A stretch of DNA of 64,000 nt from Pseudorhodobacter ferrugineus DSM 5888. Lineage in GTDB: Bacteria > Pseudomonadota > Alphaproteobacteria > Rhodobacterales > Rhodobacteraceae. Where the stretch lies: the NCBI RefSeq assembly GCF_000420745.1, contig NZ_ATVN01000003.1:220705-284704 (forward strand), written 5' to 3'. The notes under the pieces were generated by a model. That model was not told the origin of the DNA, ran no database searches, and saw only the letters and a program-made list of their open reading frames with translations. Position numbers and translations under genes: made by a program. Shown here one piece after another: positions 35,001 to 42,859 of this stretch (position 1 is its first letter; each line of letters starts with the position of its first letter).

Positions 35001-36815
35001 GACAGCGTTATCGGGTCATCTGGTGATGACAACGTGTCGACCGGCGCAGGGGCCGATACAGTTAACGGTGGTGCTGGCAATGACATCTTTGACCTTGGCG
35101 CCGGTGACGGTGCCGTGGATTTGGTGGTCATGGCCGATGGCGATGGCAATGACACGATCAGCGCGTTCGAGGCGCCGATTGATAATGGCGATGGTACCTA
35201 CACGGGCCATGACCAGCTGGACGTATCCAGCCTTACATCGGATGGCGGAACGACATCGGTAAATACAGGCGACGTTGTTGTCACCGATACCAACGGCGAT
35301 GGCACGGGCGATGCGATCCTGACCTTCCCGGGCGGGGAGAGCCTTACGCTTGTTGGTGTTCTGGCCAGCCAGGTAGATACCCCGGCTGAACTGGCCGCGA
35401 TGGGCATTCCGCTGCCCGCCCAGAATTACATCGTCGAGGGCACTGCCGCGGGTGATCTTATCGACACAGCTTATCTGGGCGATCCGGAAGGTGACCGCGT
35501 CGATGCCAATGACAATTTGGCGGGCACGAACGACGACCTTATTCAGGCTGGCGATGGCAATGACACGGTCATAGGCGGCGCTGGGAATGATACTATTTTT
35601 GGCGATGGCGGCAATGACAGCCTGTATGGCGGTGTTGGCGATGATACCATTTGGACCGGCGAAGGCGCAGATGCGGCTTATGGCGGCGATGGTAACGACC
35701 TGATCAATGGCGGCGGCACAGGGATTGATGCGCTGTTCGGCGATGATGGCAATGACACAATCCTTGGCAGCTTGGTCGAAAGCACGCTGGCCTATGGTGG
35801 TGCAGGCAATGACAGCATCATCGGCGGAAACCTGACGGATCAACTTATAGGCGAAGACGGCGATGATTACATCGACGGTGGCGCGGGTAACGACTTCATC
35901 GACGGTGAAGCGGGTAATGACAATCTTTTCGGTGGCGATGGTGCCGATGTCATAACCGGCGGCGCAGGCGCTGATACGCTGACCGGCGGGGCAGGGGCGG
36001 ACAGCCTGTTTGGCGGCGATGATCGTGATCTATTCTTTGGTGGCATCGGCGATGTCATCGATGGCGGCGACGGCGGCGACAATTTTGACGTCTTGAACTT
36101 GACGGCCCTTGGTGGCGCTGCGATGACCAACGTCATTTATGGCGGTGGCAACAACGAGGCAGGCACCGTTCAGGTTTTGGACGGCGCAGGCGCGGTCGTC
36201 GGCAGCTTTACCTTTTCAAACATCGAAAGCGTTGTGCCATGTTTTACCCCCGGCACGATGATCCTGACCAACAAAGGCGAAAAACCTGTCGAGGACGTGA
36301 TCGCAGGCGACCGTGTTTTGACCCGCGATAACGGTTATCAAACCATTCGCTGGGTCGGTTCGCGCAGCTTGTCTGGCGTTGATCTGGCAGCAAAGCCAAA
36401 CTTCCGCCCCGTTTGCATTCAGGCAGGCGCACTGGGCGGTGGCCTGCCGCAGCGGGATATGACCGTATCACCGCAGCATCGTATGCTTATGACAGGGGCG
36501 CGGGCTGAAATGCTGTTTGGCGATGCCGAAGTTTTGGTTGCGGCGGCGCATTTGCTTAATGACAGCACCATTCGACAGATTACGCCATCCTCGGTGACTT
36601 ACATCCACTTGCTGTTCGACCAGCACGAAATCATTCGCGGTGACGGGGCATGGACGGAGAGTTTTCAGCCAGGCGATCAAACCCTGCAAGGCATGGACAG
36701 CCCGCAGCGGGATGAGCTTTTGGCCCTATTTCCGGCGCTGCAATACGGCGACACCTATCCAGCGGCGCGCCAGACCCTTAAAGCCTTTGAGGCAAAGGTC
36801 CTATTAGAGATGTAA
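32097..36815 (+). CDS. Large RTX calcium-binding protein with C-terminal Hint domain
   Basis: 1572 residues, acidic, no Sec signal; probable type I secretion. Residues 1-180 form a beta-rich head (PVSNFSFEIYDIDSSPGSWDDKLTV). Three starter modules of the type VxGTxGDDLIDxAYxGD precede RTX blocks (about 183-275, 425-760, 1110-1330). Two copies of an AP-IDNGDGTxTGxDQLDV module occur near 345 and 1025. C1382 in PCFTPGTMI opens the Hint_2 domain and H1461 (VSPQHRMLM) is its block-B histidine, 79 residues on as in the neighbouring protein. The start at 32097 has GAGGGA 3-4 nt upstream; an earlier in-frame start at 32010 has no support. Confidence 0.9.
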   Translation: MPFNLDWTTVGANGSYTLVDGPDSVGVTVATTTNAVSQTATAYATGSPAAPALWVAGISEPITSTLTFAAPVSNFSFEIYDIDSSPGSWDDKLTVLVTDAQGNVQAVNFGDLLADPYHSSAGNVLNADGSFNGGVETIGAEDSVSITIAGPVSRIEFIFDNGESFTNSGMFGVGNMSFERAALDFIVEGSAGDDLIDDVYALDPDGDSVNANDAANGSNDDVIQAGAGNDTVLSGAGNDSIDAGLGNDLINAGANDDTIFLSNGFGNDVILGGETAETNGDTLNLSALTAGVTVDLSSANAETGSVSDGISIAQFSEIENIVLGGGADTLVLADGSGVDRVTGFQAPIDNGDGTFTGVDQLDVTALHDLGGDLVNALDVVVSDTVGDGSGDAILTFPNGESLTLVGVLAASVSSPAQLAAMGLPMNDGIVYGTAGDDTIDGAYLGDNDGDVVDGGDALLPGAAPDDDLIYAGAGNDSVNAGLGNDSVVGEEGDDTLNGNDGDDTLVGDFEIDDDFSVRGNPIAGPGGNDVLFGGLGNDSIYGGSGDDSLYGGDGDDSLLGGHGNDLLEGGAGDDDLEGLYGDDTIYGGDGNDHVFGRDGADLIYGGDGVDTLVGSIGIDTIYGGAGNDIIAGSQGSDLIYGGTGDDLVYIGVPAPGDIAYDNEGSIYLDEGNDYLDAGDATLRFDAYGGDGNDYMVAGVGDDTLFGGTGNDQIFAGAGDDQLTGDEGNDYIEGQSGDDTFFLADGFGNDTLVGGETGETNGDVLDASALTTDSVLDLSAGDAANPEDGTLTVDPTGGAGASPAIHYVRIFKPDAPVSGFGVYPSGGIDFSQGEWFYVPVADMDIFLHDSQGISGGGGGLDSTQNFAADFDGLSVSGNGIGAAGKSEYLDASGNPFFVGWVSSDYNGATGVPPNTYLIVTDAGGAEPAGTATSTGLRDPNAQFDYSSFTTPVQIANFSEIERFTLGSGNDSVIGSSGDDNVSTGAGADTVNGGAGNDIFDLGAGDGAVDLVVMADGDGNDTISAFEAPIDNGDGTYTGHDQLDVSSLTSDGGTTSVNTGDVVVTDTNGDGTGDAILTFPGGESLTLVGVLASQVDTPAELAAMGIPLPAQNYIVEGTAAGDLIDTAYLGDPEGDRVDANDNLAGTNDDLIQAGDGNDTVIGGAGNDTIFGDGGNDSLYGGVGDDTIWTGEGADAAYGGDGNDLINGGGTGIDALFGDDGNDTILGSLVESTLAYGGAGNDSIIGGNLTDQLIGEDGDDYIDGGAGNDFIDGEAGNDNLFGGDGADVITGGAGADTLTGGAGADSLFGGDDRDLFFGGIGDVIDGGDGGDNFDVLNLTALGGAAMTNVIYGGGNNEAGTVQVLDGAGAVVGSFTFSNIESVVPCFTPGTMILTNKGEKPVEDVIAGDRVLTRDNGYQTIRWVGSRSLSGVDLAAKPNFRPVCIQAGALGGGLPQRDMTVSPQHRMLMTGARAEMLFGDAEVLVAAAHLLNDSTIRQITPSSVTYIHLLFDQHEIIRGDGAWTESFQPGDQTLQGMDSPQRDELLALFPALQYGDTYPAARQTLKAFEAKVLLEM
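33490..34300 (+). repeat. RTX nonapeptide-coding repeat region (protein 2, main block)
   Basis: Tandem GGxGxDxLx units such as GGLGNDSIY, GGSGDDSLY, GGDGDDSLL, GGHGNDLLE and GGAGNDIIA. Smaller blocks of the same type lie at about 32680-32870 and 35540-36050. Confidence 0.85.
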
Positions 36816-36857
36816 TCGGCAAAGCGCGGCGCCATTCCGAGGAGCTGGTCTTTGAAA

Positions 36858-37469
36858 TCAGGTTTGCACGGCGCGCCAACGCGCCCAGTCTTCTGGCGTG
36901 TCCAGATCGGTCAGCGCGTGTCGCTCCGGCAATGTCACCGGCACCGTCAGATTTGCAACCTCGCGCAAAACGGATCTTGCCCCGACATCGCCATGCAGGC
37001 CAATAAGGTGCGCCCGCAGCCACGCAGGGAAAAGCACGGGATGGCCTGGAGTGCCGTCCGCGGTGGCGCCGCGATGCACCATATCGGGCGCCTGCCGATA
37101 AGAGGCGATCATGGCGGCCAAATCCTGCGCGTCAATCTCGGGCATGTCTGCCAGCAATATCAAAATCGCAGACCCCACGGGGATTGCCGCCACACCGGCA
37201 CGCAAGGATGCGGCCATGCCCTGTGATGCGTCACCAACCCGCAAGCGCTGCAGCCCTAACCCGTCTAGGGCGGCCTCTCGGGCGGGGCGGTCATCGGACA
37301 ATGTCACCATAACCGGTAAACCCGTTGCCAGCGCAATCTGAGCCACGCGCCGCAACAGCGGTTGCCCTGCGACCGGTTCCAGCAATTTGTCCGCCCCGCG
37401 CATCCGCGAAGAAGCCCCAGCTGCCAGAATCAAAACCGTGACAGCGGTCGCCTTGCCTTTATCGTGCAT
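36858..37469 (-). CDS. MobA-like NTP transferase (molybdenum cofactor cytidylyl/guanylyltransferase family)
   Basis: A 203-residue nucleotidyltransferase with the family N-terminus LILAAGASSRMRGADKLLEPV (MocA-type GxGxRMGxxK loop), LILLADMPEIDA (metal-binding DMP motif) and the C-terminal LTDLDTPEDW signature. It probably attaches CMP or GMP to molybdopterin for xanthine dehydrogenase-family enzymes, but no such enzyme is nearby. The start at 37469 has AAGGA upstream. It converges on the second RTX-Hint gene. Confidence 0.85.
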   Translation of the reverse strand: MHDKGKATAVTVLILAAGASSRMRGADKLLEPVAGQPLLRRVAQIALATGLPVMVTLSDDRPAREAALDGLGLQRLRVGDASQGMAASLRAGVAAIPVGSAILILLADMPEIDAQDLAAMIASYRQAPDMVHRGATADGTPGHPVLFPAWLRAHLIGLHGDVGARSVLREVANLTVPVTLPERHALTDLDTPEDWARWRAVQT

Positions 37470-37983
37470 CGTACATTTTTCCTTGGCCCTGACCGTGCAG
37501 GTGATGAAGCAAGTGTACTGACCAATGTCTCTGTGGAAAGCGAAAACGCCTGCCCGATGTCTATCCAAATCCGCATTGTACGCAAATTGACCATTGTCTT
37601 ATGGCCCGTCCTGCCCTTATTGTCATATAACGCGGGTCAGGGTTTGCAACAAACTCGGCGCGCGCGATACATTTACGCTAAGGCGCATTGGGTGGACAGG
37701 TCGTTCGCCGATGCAGGCCAAAGCTGGATCACCGGCCGAAAGGCCCCTTATTTGCCCGTTAAGTCACTGACAAAAACGGGTTTTCATATGGATGCAGTAA
37801 TGCATTCGGGATAAACCGCGATGAGCCGCGCCGAGTTAACAACCAATCTTGACGGGGGGCCTCAACGGCTAACCCTGCCATTTTTGATGCGCAGCCTCGC
37901 CTGTACAAGTCACCTTTTGCGCGCAAAACGCCCTACCGGATCGTGTCCGGCACGGCCTATGCTGCCGGGTGCAATGGAACAAA
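37470..37983. other. 514-bp divergent region: mocA-like gene and rne leader
   Basis: No convincing gene. A long rne 5' untranslated leader is expected here because RNase E controls its own mRNA through that leader in well-studied bacteria; I cannot identify the structural elements. Open frames on either strand look like chance. Confidence 0.5.
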
Positions 37984-40638
37984 ATGGCCAAGAAAATGCT
38001 AATAGATGCCACGCATGCCGAGGAAACTCGGGTTGTCGTGGTGGATGGAAACAAGGTCGAGGAATTTGATTTTGAAACCATCAACAAGCGCCAGCTGGCT
38101 GGCAATATCTACCTCGCAAAGGTAACACGTGTCGAGCCCTCGCTTCAGGCGGCGTTTGTTGATTACGGCGGAAATCGCCACGGATTTTTGGCTTTTGCCG
38201 AAATTCATCCCGATTATTACCAGATTCCAATGGCGGACCGTCAGGCGCTGCTGGATGAAGAACGCGCTTTGGCCCGTGCCGAAGACGAGGATGAAAAAGA
38301 AAAAGACAGCGGCAAGGGCCGCCGCCGCCGCGTCCCGCGTGCGCAGTCATTGAAATCCAATGACGCGGTGAAAACCGCCGAAATCGGTTCGATGGATGTG
38401 GTTGATCTGGATGATGACACGGCACAGGATGCGGATGCACAAGCCGTTGAACCAGTAGCTGTGACCGCAGTGGTCGAGATCCAGACAGCCGCAGCCGCAT
38501 CTGCCGATCAAAACAACGCTTCTGATGGTGATGAAGACACGCCAGAAGAGCCGTACCGCGCGATGAACACCGCATCTGAAACAGATGACGAGATTGAGTC
38601 GGTCGCAGATGAAGATGTGACCGAGGAAATCCGCGCGCCCCGCCGCCCACGCGCGCGTCGCTACAAGATTCAAGAAGTGGTCAAGGTGCGCCAGATCATG
38701 CTGGTGCAGGTGGTCAAGGAAGAACGCGGCAACAAGGGTGCTGCGCTGACGACTTACCTGTCGCTGGCAGGCCGTTATTGCGTGCTTATGCCCAATACCG
38801 CCCGCGGTGGTGGCATTTCGCGCAAGATCACCCAAGCAAATGACCGCAAAAAGCTGAAAGAAATTGCGTCTGAAATCACCGTGCCCGAAGGCGCCGGCCT
38901 GATTATCCGCACCGCTGGTGCAAAGCGCACCAAGCCGGAAATCAAGCGCGATTACGAATATCTGATGCGCCTGTGGGAACAGATCCGTGAGCTGACGCTG
39001 AAATCCATCGCACCAGCCGCGATCTATGAAGAGGGCAATCTGATCAAGCGTTCGATCCGCGATCTGTATAGCCGCGAGATTGACGAAGTGCTGGTCGAAG
39101 GTGCCGAAGGTTACCGCGTCGCCAAAGACTTTATGCGCATGATCATGCCAAGCCATGCCAAGGCCGTGCAGCCCTATAATGACCCGACCCCGCTGTTCGC
39201 GCGCTTTCAGGTTGAAAGCTATCTGGGCGGGATGTTTAACCCGACCGTGCAGCTGAAATCTGGGGGTTACATCGTTATCGGTATCACCGAAGCGCTGGTT
39301 GCGATTGACGTAAACTCGGGCCGTGCCACCAAAGAAGGCTCGATCGAAGAGACGGCGACCAAGACCAACCTTGAGGCCGCCGAAGAGGTTGCTCGCCAGT
39401 TGCGCCTGCGCGACTTGGCCGGTCTGATCGTGATCGACTTTATCGACATGGAAGACCGACGCAATAACGCCGCCGTGGAAAAACGCTTGAAAGACAAGCT
39501 GAAAACCGACCGTGCGCGCATTCAGGTTGGCCGCATTTCGGGCTTTGGCCTGTTGGAAATGTCGCGCCAGCGCCTGCGTCCTGGCATGTTGGAAAGCACG
39601 ACCCAGCCTTGTGCACATTGCCACGGCACGGGTCTGATCCGGTCCGACGACAGCATGGCGCTGCAAATCCTGCGCGCGCTGGAAGAAGAGGGCACGCGCA
39701 AACGGTCGCGCGAAGTTCTGCTGCGCGCGCCTATCGCGGTCGTCAACTTCCTGATGAACCAAAAGCGCGAACATATCGCGATGATCGAGGCACGCTATGG
39801 CATGTCGGTGCGCATCGAATGCGATCCGGCGATGATCAGCCCCGATTACACGATTGAAAAGTTCAAAACCGCGACCCGTGTGGTGGTTGAGGTGTCTTCG
39901 GCCATTTCTGGTAACTCGTCCTTGATGGGCGTGGCTGTGGCAGATGATATCGAAGATCCTGATATTCCGACCGAGGAAGAAGAAAACGCCGAAGCGCCGT
40001 CTGACGATCAGGCCTCGGAAGGGCCGGCCGCAAACAATGAAGACGATCAAAAAGACGGGAACGGCCGCAAAAAGCGTCGTCGTCGTCGGCGTCGTCGTGG
40101 CAATGGCGGGTCGGATGAAAACGGATCTGATAGCAATGATCAGGACGGATCGGATGACGACAGCGACGCGGACGCGGCAGATGCACCTGTAGCGGCACAA
40201 CCCAGCGACACACCCGATGTGTCCGAAGCTGCCGCAGAAGAGGCCCCGAAAAAGCGCAGCCGCGCGCGGACGCGCAAGCCAAAAGTCACGGCAGATGCTG
40301 CGACCGAGACGGCAGATGCACCGGTCGCTGATGCAGCTCCTGAGGTCTCCGAGCCTGCGGCCGAAAAGCCCAAAGCCCGCCGCACCCGCAAACCAAAGGC
40401 CGATCCAAAGGTTGATGCCCCGGCCAGCTCGGCACCCGCCGCCGACGCTGCGCCAAATCAGGCTGCGCCCGAACCAGCAGCAGCACCTGTGCCCGAGCCA
40501 GAAGTCGAGCAAAAACCTGCTGAGGCAGCGGAACCGGTTGCGGTTGTCGCCGATTATCCCGCGCCAGCCGAAGCGCAAGCAGATGCAGTCGAGGACGCCA
40601 AGCCTAAGCGGCGTGGCTGGTGGAACCTTGGGCGCTGA
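37984..40638 (+). CDS. rne: Ribonuclease E
   Basis: Endonuclease for mRNA decay and rRNA/tRNA processing, and scaffold of the degradosome. 884 residues. Catalytic D442 (VAIDVNSG) and D485 (VIDFIDM) and the Zn-link cysteines C543/C546 (CAHCHGTG) keep the E. coli spacings of 43 and 58. They are shifted by 139 residues because a charged, disordered insert splits the S1 domain (about residues 92-220). From about 660 the tail is disordered, acidic then Arg-rich (KKRRRRRRRRGNGG), then Ala/Pro/Lys-rich. The start MAKKMLIDATHAEETR is typical; a longer frame begins 15 nt upstream. Terminator at 40661-40690. Confidence 0.96.
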   Translation: MAKKMLIDATHAEETRVVVVDGNKVEEFDFETINKRQLAGNIYLAKVTRVEPSLQAAFVDYGGNRHGFLAFAEIHPDYYQIPMADRQALLDEERALARAEDEDEKEKDSGKGRRRRVPRAQSLKSNDAVKTAEIGSMDVVDLDDDTAQDADAQAVEPVAVTAVVEIQTAAAASADQNNASDGDEDTPEEPYRAMNTASETDDEIESVADEDVTEEIRAPRRPRARRYKIQEVVKVRQIMLVQVVKEERGNKGAALTTYLSLAGRYCVLMPNTARGGGISRKITQANDRKKLKEIASEITVPEGAGLIIRTAGAKRTKPEIKRDYEYLMRLWEQIRELTLKSIAPAAIYEEGNLIKRSIRDLYSREIDEVLVEGAEGYRVAKDFMRMIMPSHAKAVQPYNDPTPLFARFQVESYLGGMFNPTVQLKSGGYIVIGITEALVAIDVNSGRATKEGSIEETATKTNLEAAEEVARQLRLRDLAGLIVIDFIDMEDRRNNAAVEKRLKDKLKTDRARIQVGRISGFGLLEMSRQRLRPGMLESTTQPCAHCHGTGLIRSDDSMALQILRALEEEGTRKRSREVLLRAPIAVVNFLMNQKREHIAMIEARYGMSVRIECDPAMISPDYTIEKFKTATRVVVEVSSAISGNSSLMGVAVADDIEDPDIPTEEEENAEAPSDDQASEGPAANNEDDQKDGNGRKKRRRRRRRRGNGGSDENGSDSNDQDGSDDDSDADAADAPVAAQPSDTPDVSEAAAEEAPKKRSRARTRKPKVTADAATETADAPVADAAPEVSEPAAEKPKARRTRKPKADPKVDAPASSAPAADAAPNQAAPEPAAAPVPEPEVEQKPAEAAEPVAVVADYPAPAEAQADAVEDAKPKRRGWWNLGR

Positions 40639-40660
40639 TTTTCACCACTCATAATTTCAA

Positions 40661-40690
40661 AAGGCGCAGGGTCATTCCTGCGCCTTTTTT
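40661..40690 (+). terminator. Rho-independent terminator of rne
   Basis: AAGGCGCAGG and CCTGCGCCTT pair around a 6-nt loop (GTCATT) and are followed by TTTTTT. Confidence 0.92.
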
Positions 40691-40784
40691 CGCTGGCACC
40701 AAAACCACGCGAACGTGACCTTTTGGCGTGGTGACAATCCGCTATCGAACGCGCTAAGACGACAGGGCAATCAAGGGAAGACAG

Positions 40785-41534
40785 ATGATCGGCATTGACC
40801 TTATTGACGCGGCCTTACTGCCTGCGATGCTTGTGGCGCTTTTGGCTGGTGTCCTGTCCTTTTTGTCACCCTGTGTCTTGCCAATTGTCCCGCCATATCT
40901 GGCCTATATGGGTGGCATCAGCATGGGCGAGATGCAGGGCGGCACCGCCCGCCGCCGCGTCCTGATTCCTGCGACTTTCTTCGTCTTTGGCCTGTCGACG
41001 GTCTTTTTGTTCCTTGGCTTTACGGCCTCCATTTTTGGCACGTTTTTTCTTCAATATCAGGATATTCTGTCCAAAATTTCCGGTGCAGTCGTCATCATTT
41101 TTGGCCTGCATTTTCTTGGAATTTTCCGCATCGGTATTCTTGACCGCGAGGCGCGGCTGGATGCGGGTGACCGCGGTGGTTCGGCATTCGGTGCCTACCT
41201 TTTGGGTCTGGCGTTTGCTTTTGGCTGGACGCCTTGCATAGGCCCGCAACTGGGCGCAATTTTGTCGCTTGCCGCATCCGAGGCCAACATCACGCGGGGC
41301 ACTGCATTGCTTGGCGTCTATGCTTTGGGGCTGGGCTTGCCGTTCATCCTTGCCGCCGTCTTTATTGAACGTGCTATTGGGGTGATGTCGCGCCTGAAAC
41401 GTCATATGAAAACCATCGAACGCGCTATGGGTGTTTTGCTGATTATTGTTGGCGTGGCCTTGCTAACCGGTGCGTTTTCGGCCTTTTCTTTCTGGCTGTT
41501 GGAAACCTTTCCCGCGCTCAGCACTTTGGGGTAA
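40785..41534 (+). CDS. ccdA: Cytochrome c biogenesis protein CcdA
   Basis: A 249-residue inner-membrane protein of six helices that carries reducing equivalents from cytosolic thioredoxin to periplasmic thiol oxidoreductases for cytochrome c maturation. The two redox cysteines are in LSPCVLPIVPPYLAYMGG (helix 1) and FGWTPCIGPQLGAILS (helix 4). Length matches CcdA rather than full DsbD. It is monocistronic, behind the rne terminator. Confidence 0.93.
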   Translation: MIGIDLIDAALLPAMLVALLAGVLSFLSPCVLPIVPPYLAYMGGISMGEMQGGTARRRVLIPATFFVFGLSTVFLFLGFTASIFGTFFLQYQDILSKISGAVVIIFGLHFLGIFRIGILDREARLDAGDRGGSAFGAYLLGLAFAFGWTPCIGPQLGAILSLAASEANITRGTALLGVYALGLGLPFILAAVFIERAIGVMSRLKRHMKTIERAMGVLLIIVGVALLTGAFSAFSFWLLETFPALSTLG

Positions 41535-41605
41535 TTCGGCGTTAATCCCCATAGTTTTGCCCAAATTTATCGGCATACTGTGATCGGATTATGAAGGACG
41601 GCCCG

Positions 41606-42859
41606 ATGCCAGACGACACATCGAAACCCCAGAGCACCGCACAGGTGGTGCGGCGCCGCGTGTTTTATCTTCCCGGTTATGACCCGTTTCACCCCCGCCG
41701 TTACCGTGAACTTTACCGCAAGGAAGGGGCCGCGCAGGCCAAAATTTCCGGCTATACTCTTGCCTTGTCGCCTAAACAATCAGGCGGGGCCTATGGCTGG
41801 GATGTGGCGGCAAGAATAGATGGGACAGATGTGCGGGCGCAGGTAGATGTGTTGGTCTGGTCCGATATTGTCAAAAGCTCGATGGAGACGGGGATTTTTG
41901 GCACTTATCATCAAATGTTGCAAACCGCATGGATTTACATTGGCTCTGGCGCGTTGTGGCGTTTGATGCGGCTGCGCAAGGGGCCAGTGATTGCGGCTCT
42001 CTATCCCGTGGTTTTTTTGGTCGCGCAGGCCTTGGTTGCCGCCCTGTTGGTCTGGCTGATCGCAGCAGCTGGCTCGGCCGTGTTGGTGCAGCTTTTGGGT
42101 GGGCTTGGCCGCGTGGTTGCGGTTAGTCTTGGGCTTGGTGCTGCGGCCTTGGTGCTGCGCTGGTTTAGGCGCATCGACAACAAGCTGTTCGCCTATTACC
42201 TTATGCACGACTATGCTTATTCCGCGCAATTAAAAGGGACCAACCCGCCCGAACTGGAAGCAAGGATGGCCAGTTTTGGTAATGTGATTGCTGCGTCGTT
42301 GGCTGAAGATGTGGATGAGGTTTTGATCATCGGCCATTCTTCGGGCGCACATTTGGCCGTCTCGGTTCTAAGCGACCTCATTCGCGCAGGGCGTGTGCCT
42401 GCGATGGGGCCCGCGCTGTCTTTGCTGACCTTGGGGCAGGTGGTTCCGATGGTTTCCTTCTTGCCAAAGGCCCAGCGTTTGCGGGCCGATCTGGCCTTTT
42501 TGTGCACCACGGATGCGCTGGTTTGGGTGGATGTGACAGCCCCCGGCGATGGCTGCGCCTTTGCACTTTGTGACCCAGTGGCAGTGACGGGCGTGGCCCC
42601 GGCTGCGGGCAAGAGATGGCCTTTGGTGTTTTCGGCGGCCTTTACCCAAACCCTGTCACCCGAACGCTGGCGAGAGCTGCGGTGGCGGTTCTTTCGGCTG
42701 CATTTCCAGTATCTCTGTGCCTTTGATCGGCCGCGTGATTATGACTATTTCCAGATCACGGCTGGTCCGATGACCCTGAGCGCGCGCTATGCCGGGCGGT
42801 CGGCGTCGCAGTCGCGGATAGAGGTGGCGGTGAACAAATTCACTTCGGTGGCGCCATGA
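41606..42859 (+). CDS. Membrane-associated alpha/beta-hydrolase-like protein
   Basis: 417 residues. Two adjacent hydrophobic helices (about 125-185, VIAALYPVVFLVAQALVAALLVWLI and VVAVSLGLGAAALVL) split an alpha/beta hydrolase-like fold whose nucleophile elbow is G243-H-S245-S-G (VLIIGHSSGAHLAV). It opens with RRVFYLPGYDPFHPRRYRELYRKE. Substrate unknown; an esterase or lipase role is only an inference. The start at 41606 has AAGGA 8 nt upstream, better than the earlier ATG at 41591. Its stop overlaps the P450 start by 4 bases. Confidence 0.78.
   Translation: MPDDTSKPQSTAQVVRRRVFYLPGYDPFHPRRYRELYRKEGAAQAKISGYTLALSPKQSGGAYGWDVAARIDGTDVRAQVDVLVWSDIVKSSMETGIFGTYHQMLQTAWIYIGSGALWRLMRLRKGPVIAALYPVVFLVAQALVAALLVWLIAAAGSAVLVQLLGGLGRVVAVSLGLGAAALVLRWFRRIDNKLFAYYLMHDYAYSAQLKGTNPPELEARMASFGNVIAASLAEDVDEVLIIGHSSGAHLAVSVLSDLIRAGRVPAMGPALSLLTLGQVVPMVSFLPKAQRLRADLAFLCTTDALVWVDVTAPGDGCAFALCDPVAVTGVAPAAGKRWPLVFSAAFTQTLSPERWRELRWRFFRLHFQYLCAFDRPRDYDYFQITAGPMTLSARYAGRSASQSRIEVAVNKFTSVAP

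Noticed and set aside
27225..36857. Integrative element at tRNA-Leu with att sites
   Set aside because: No integrase gene and no visible second copy of the tRNA 3' end near the right side; kept only as a composition observation.
37558..37814. Possible small gene upstream of rne on the plus strand
   Set aside because: The product has no family resemblance and no ribosome-binding site; a long rne leader explains the space better.
38347..40578. 743-codon frame opposite rne
   Set aside because: Antisense of the charged RNase E sequence; composition (F, G, R, C-rich) is typical of a shadow and rne is certain.
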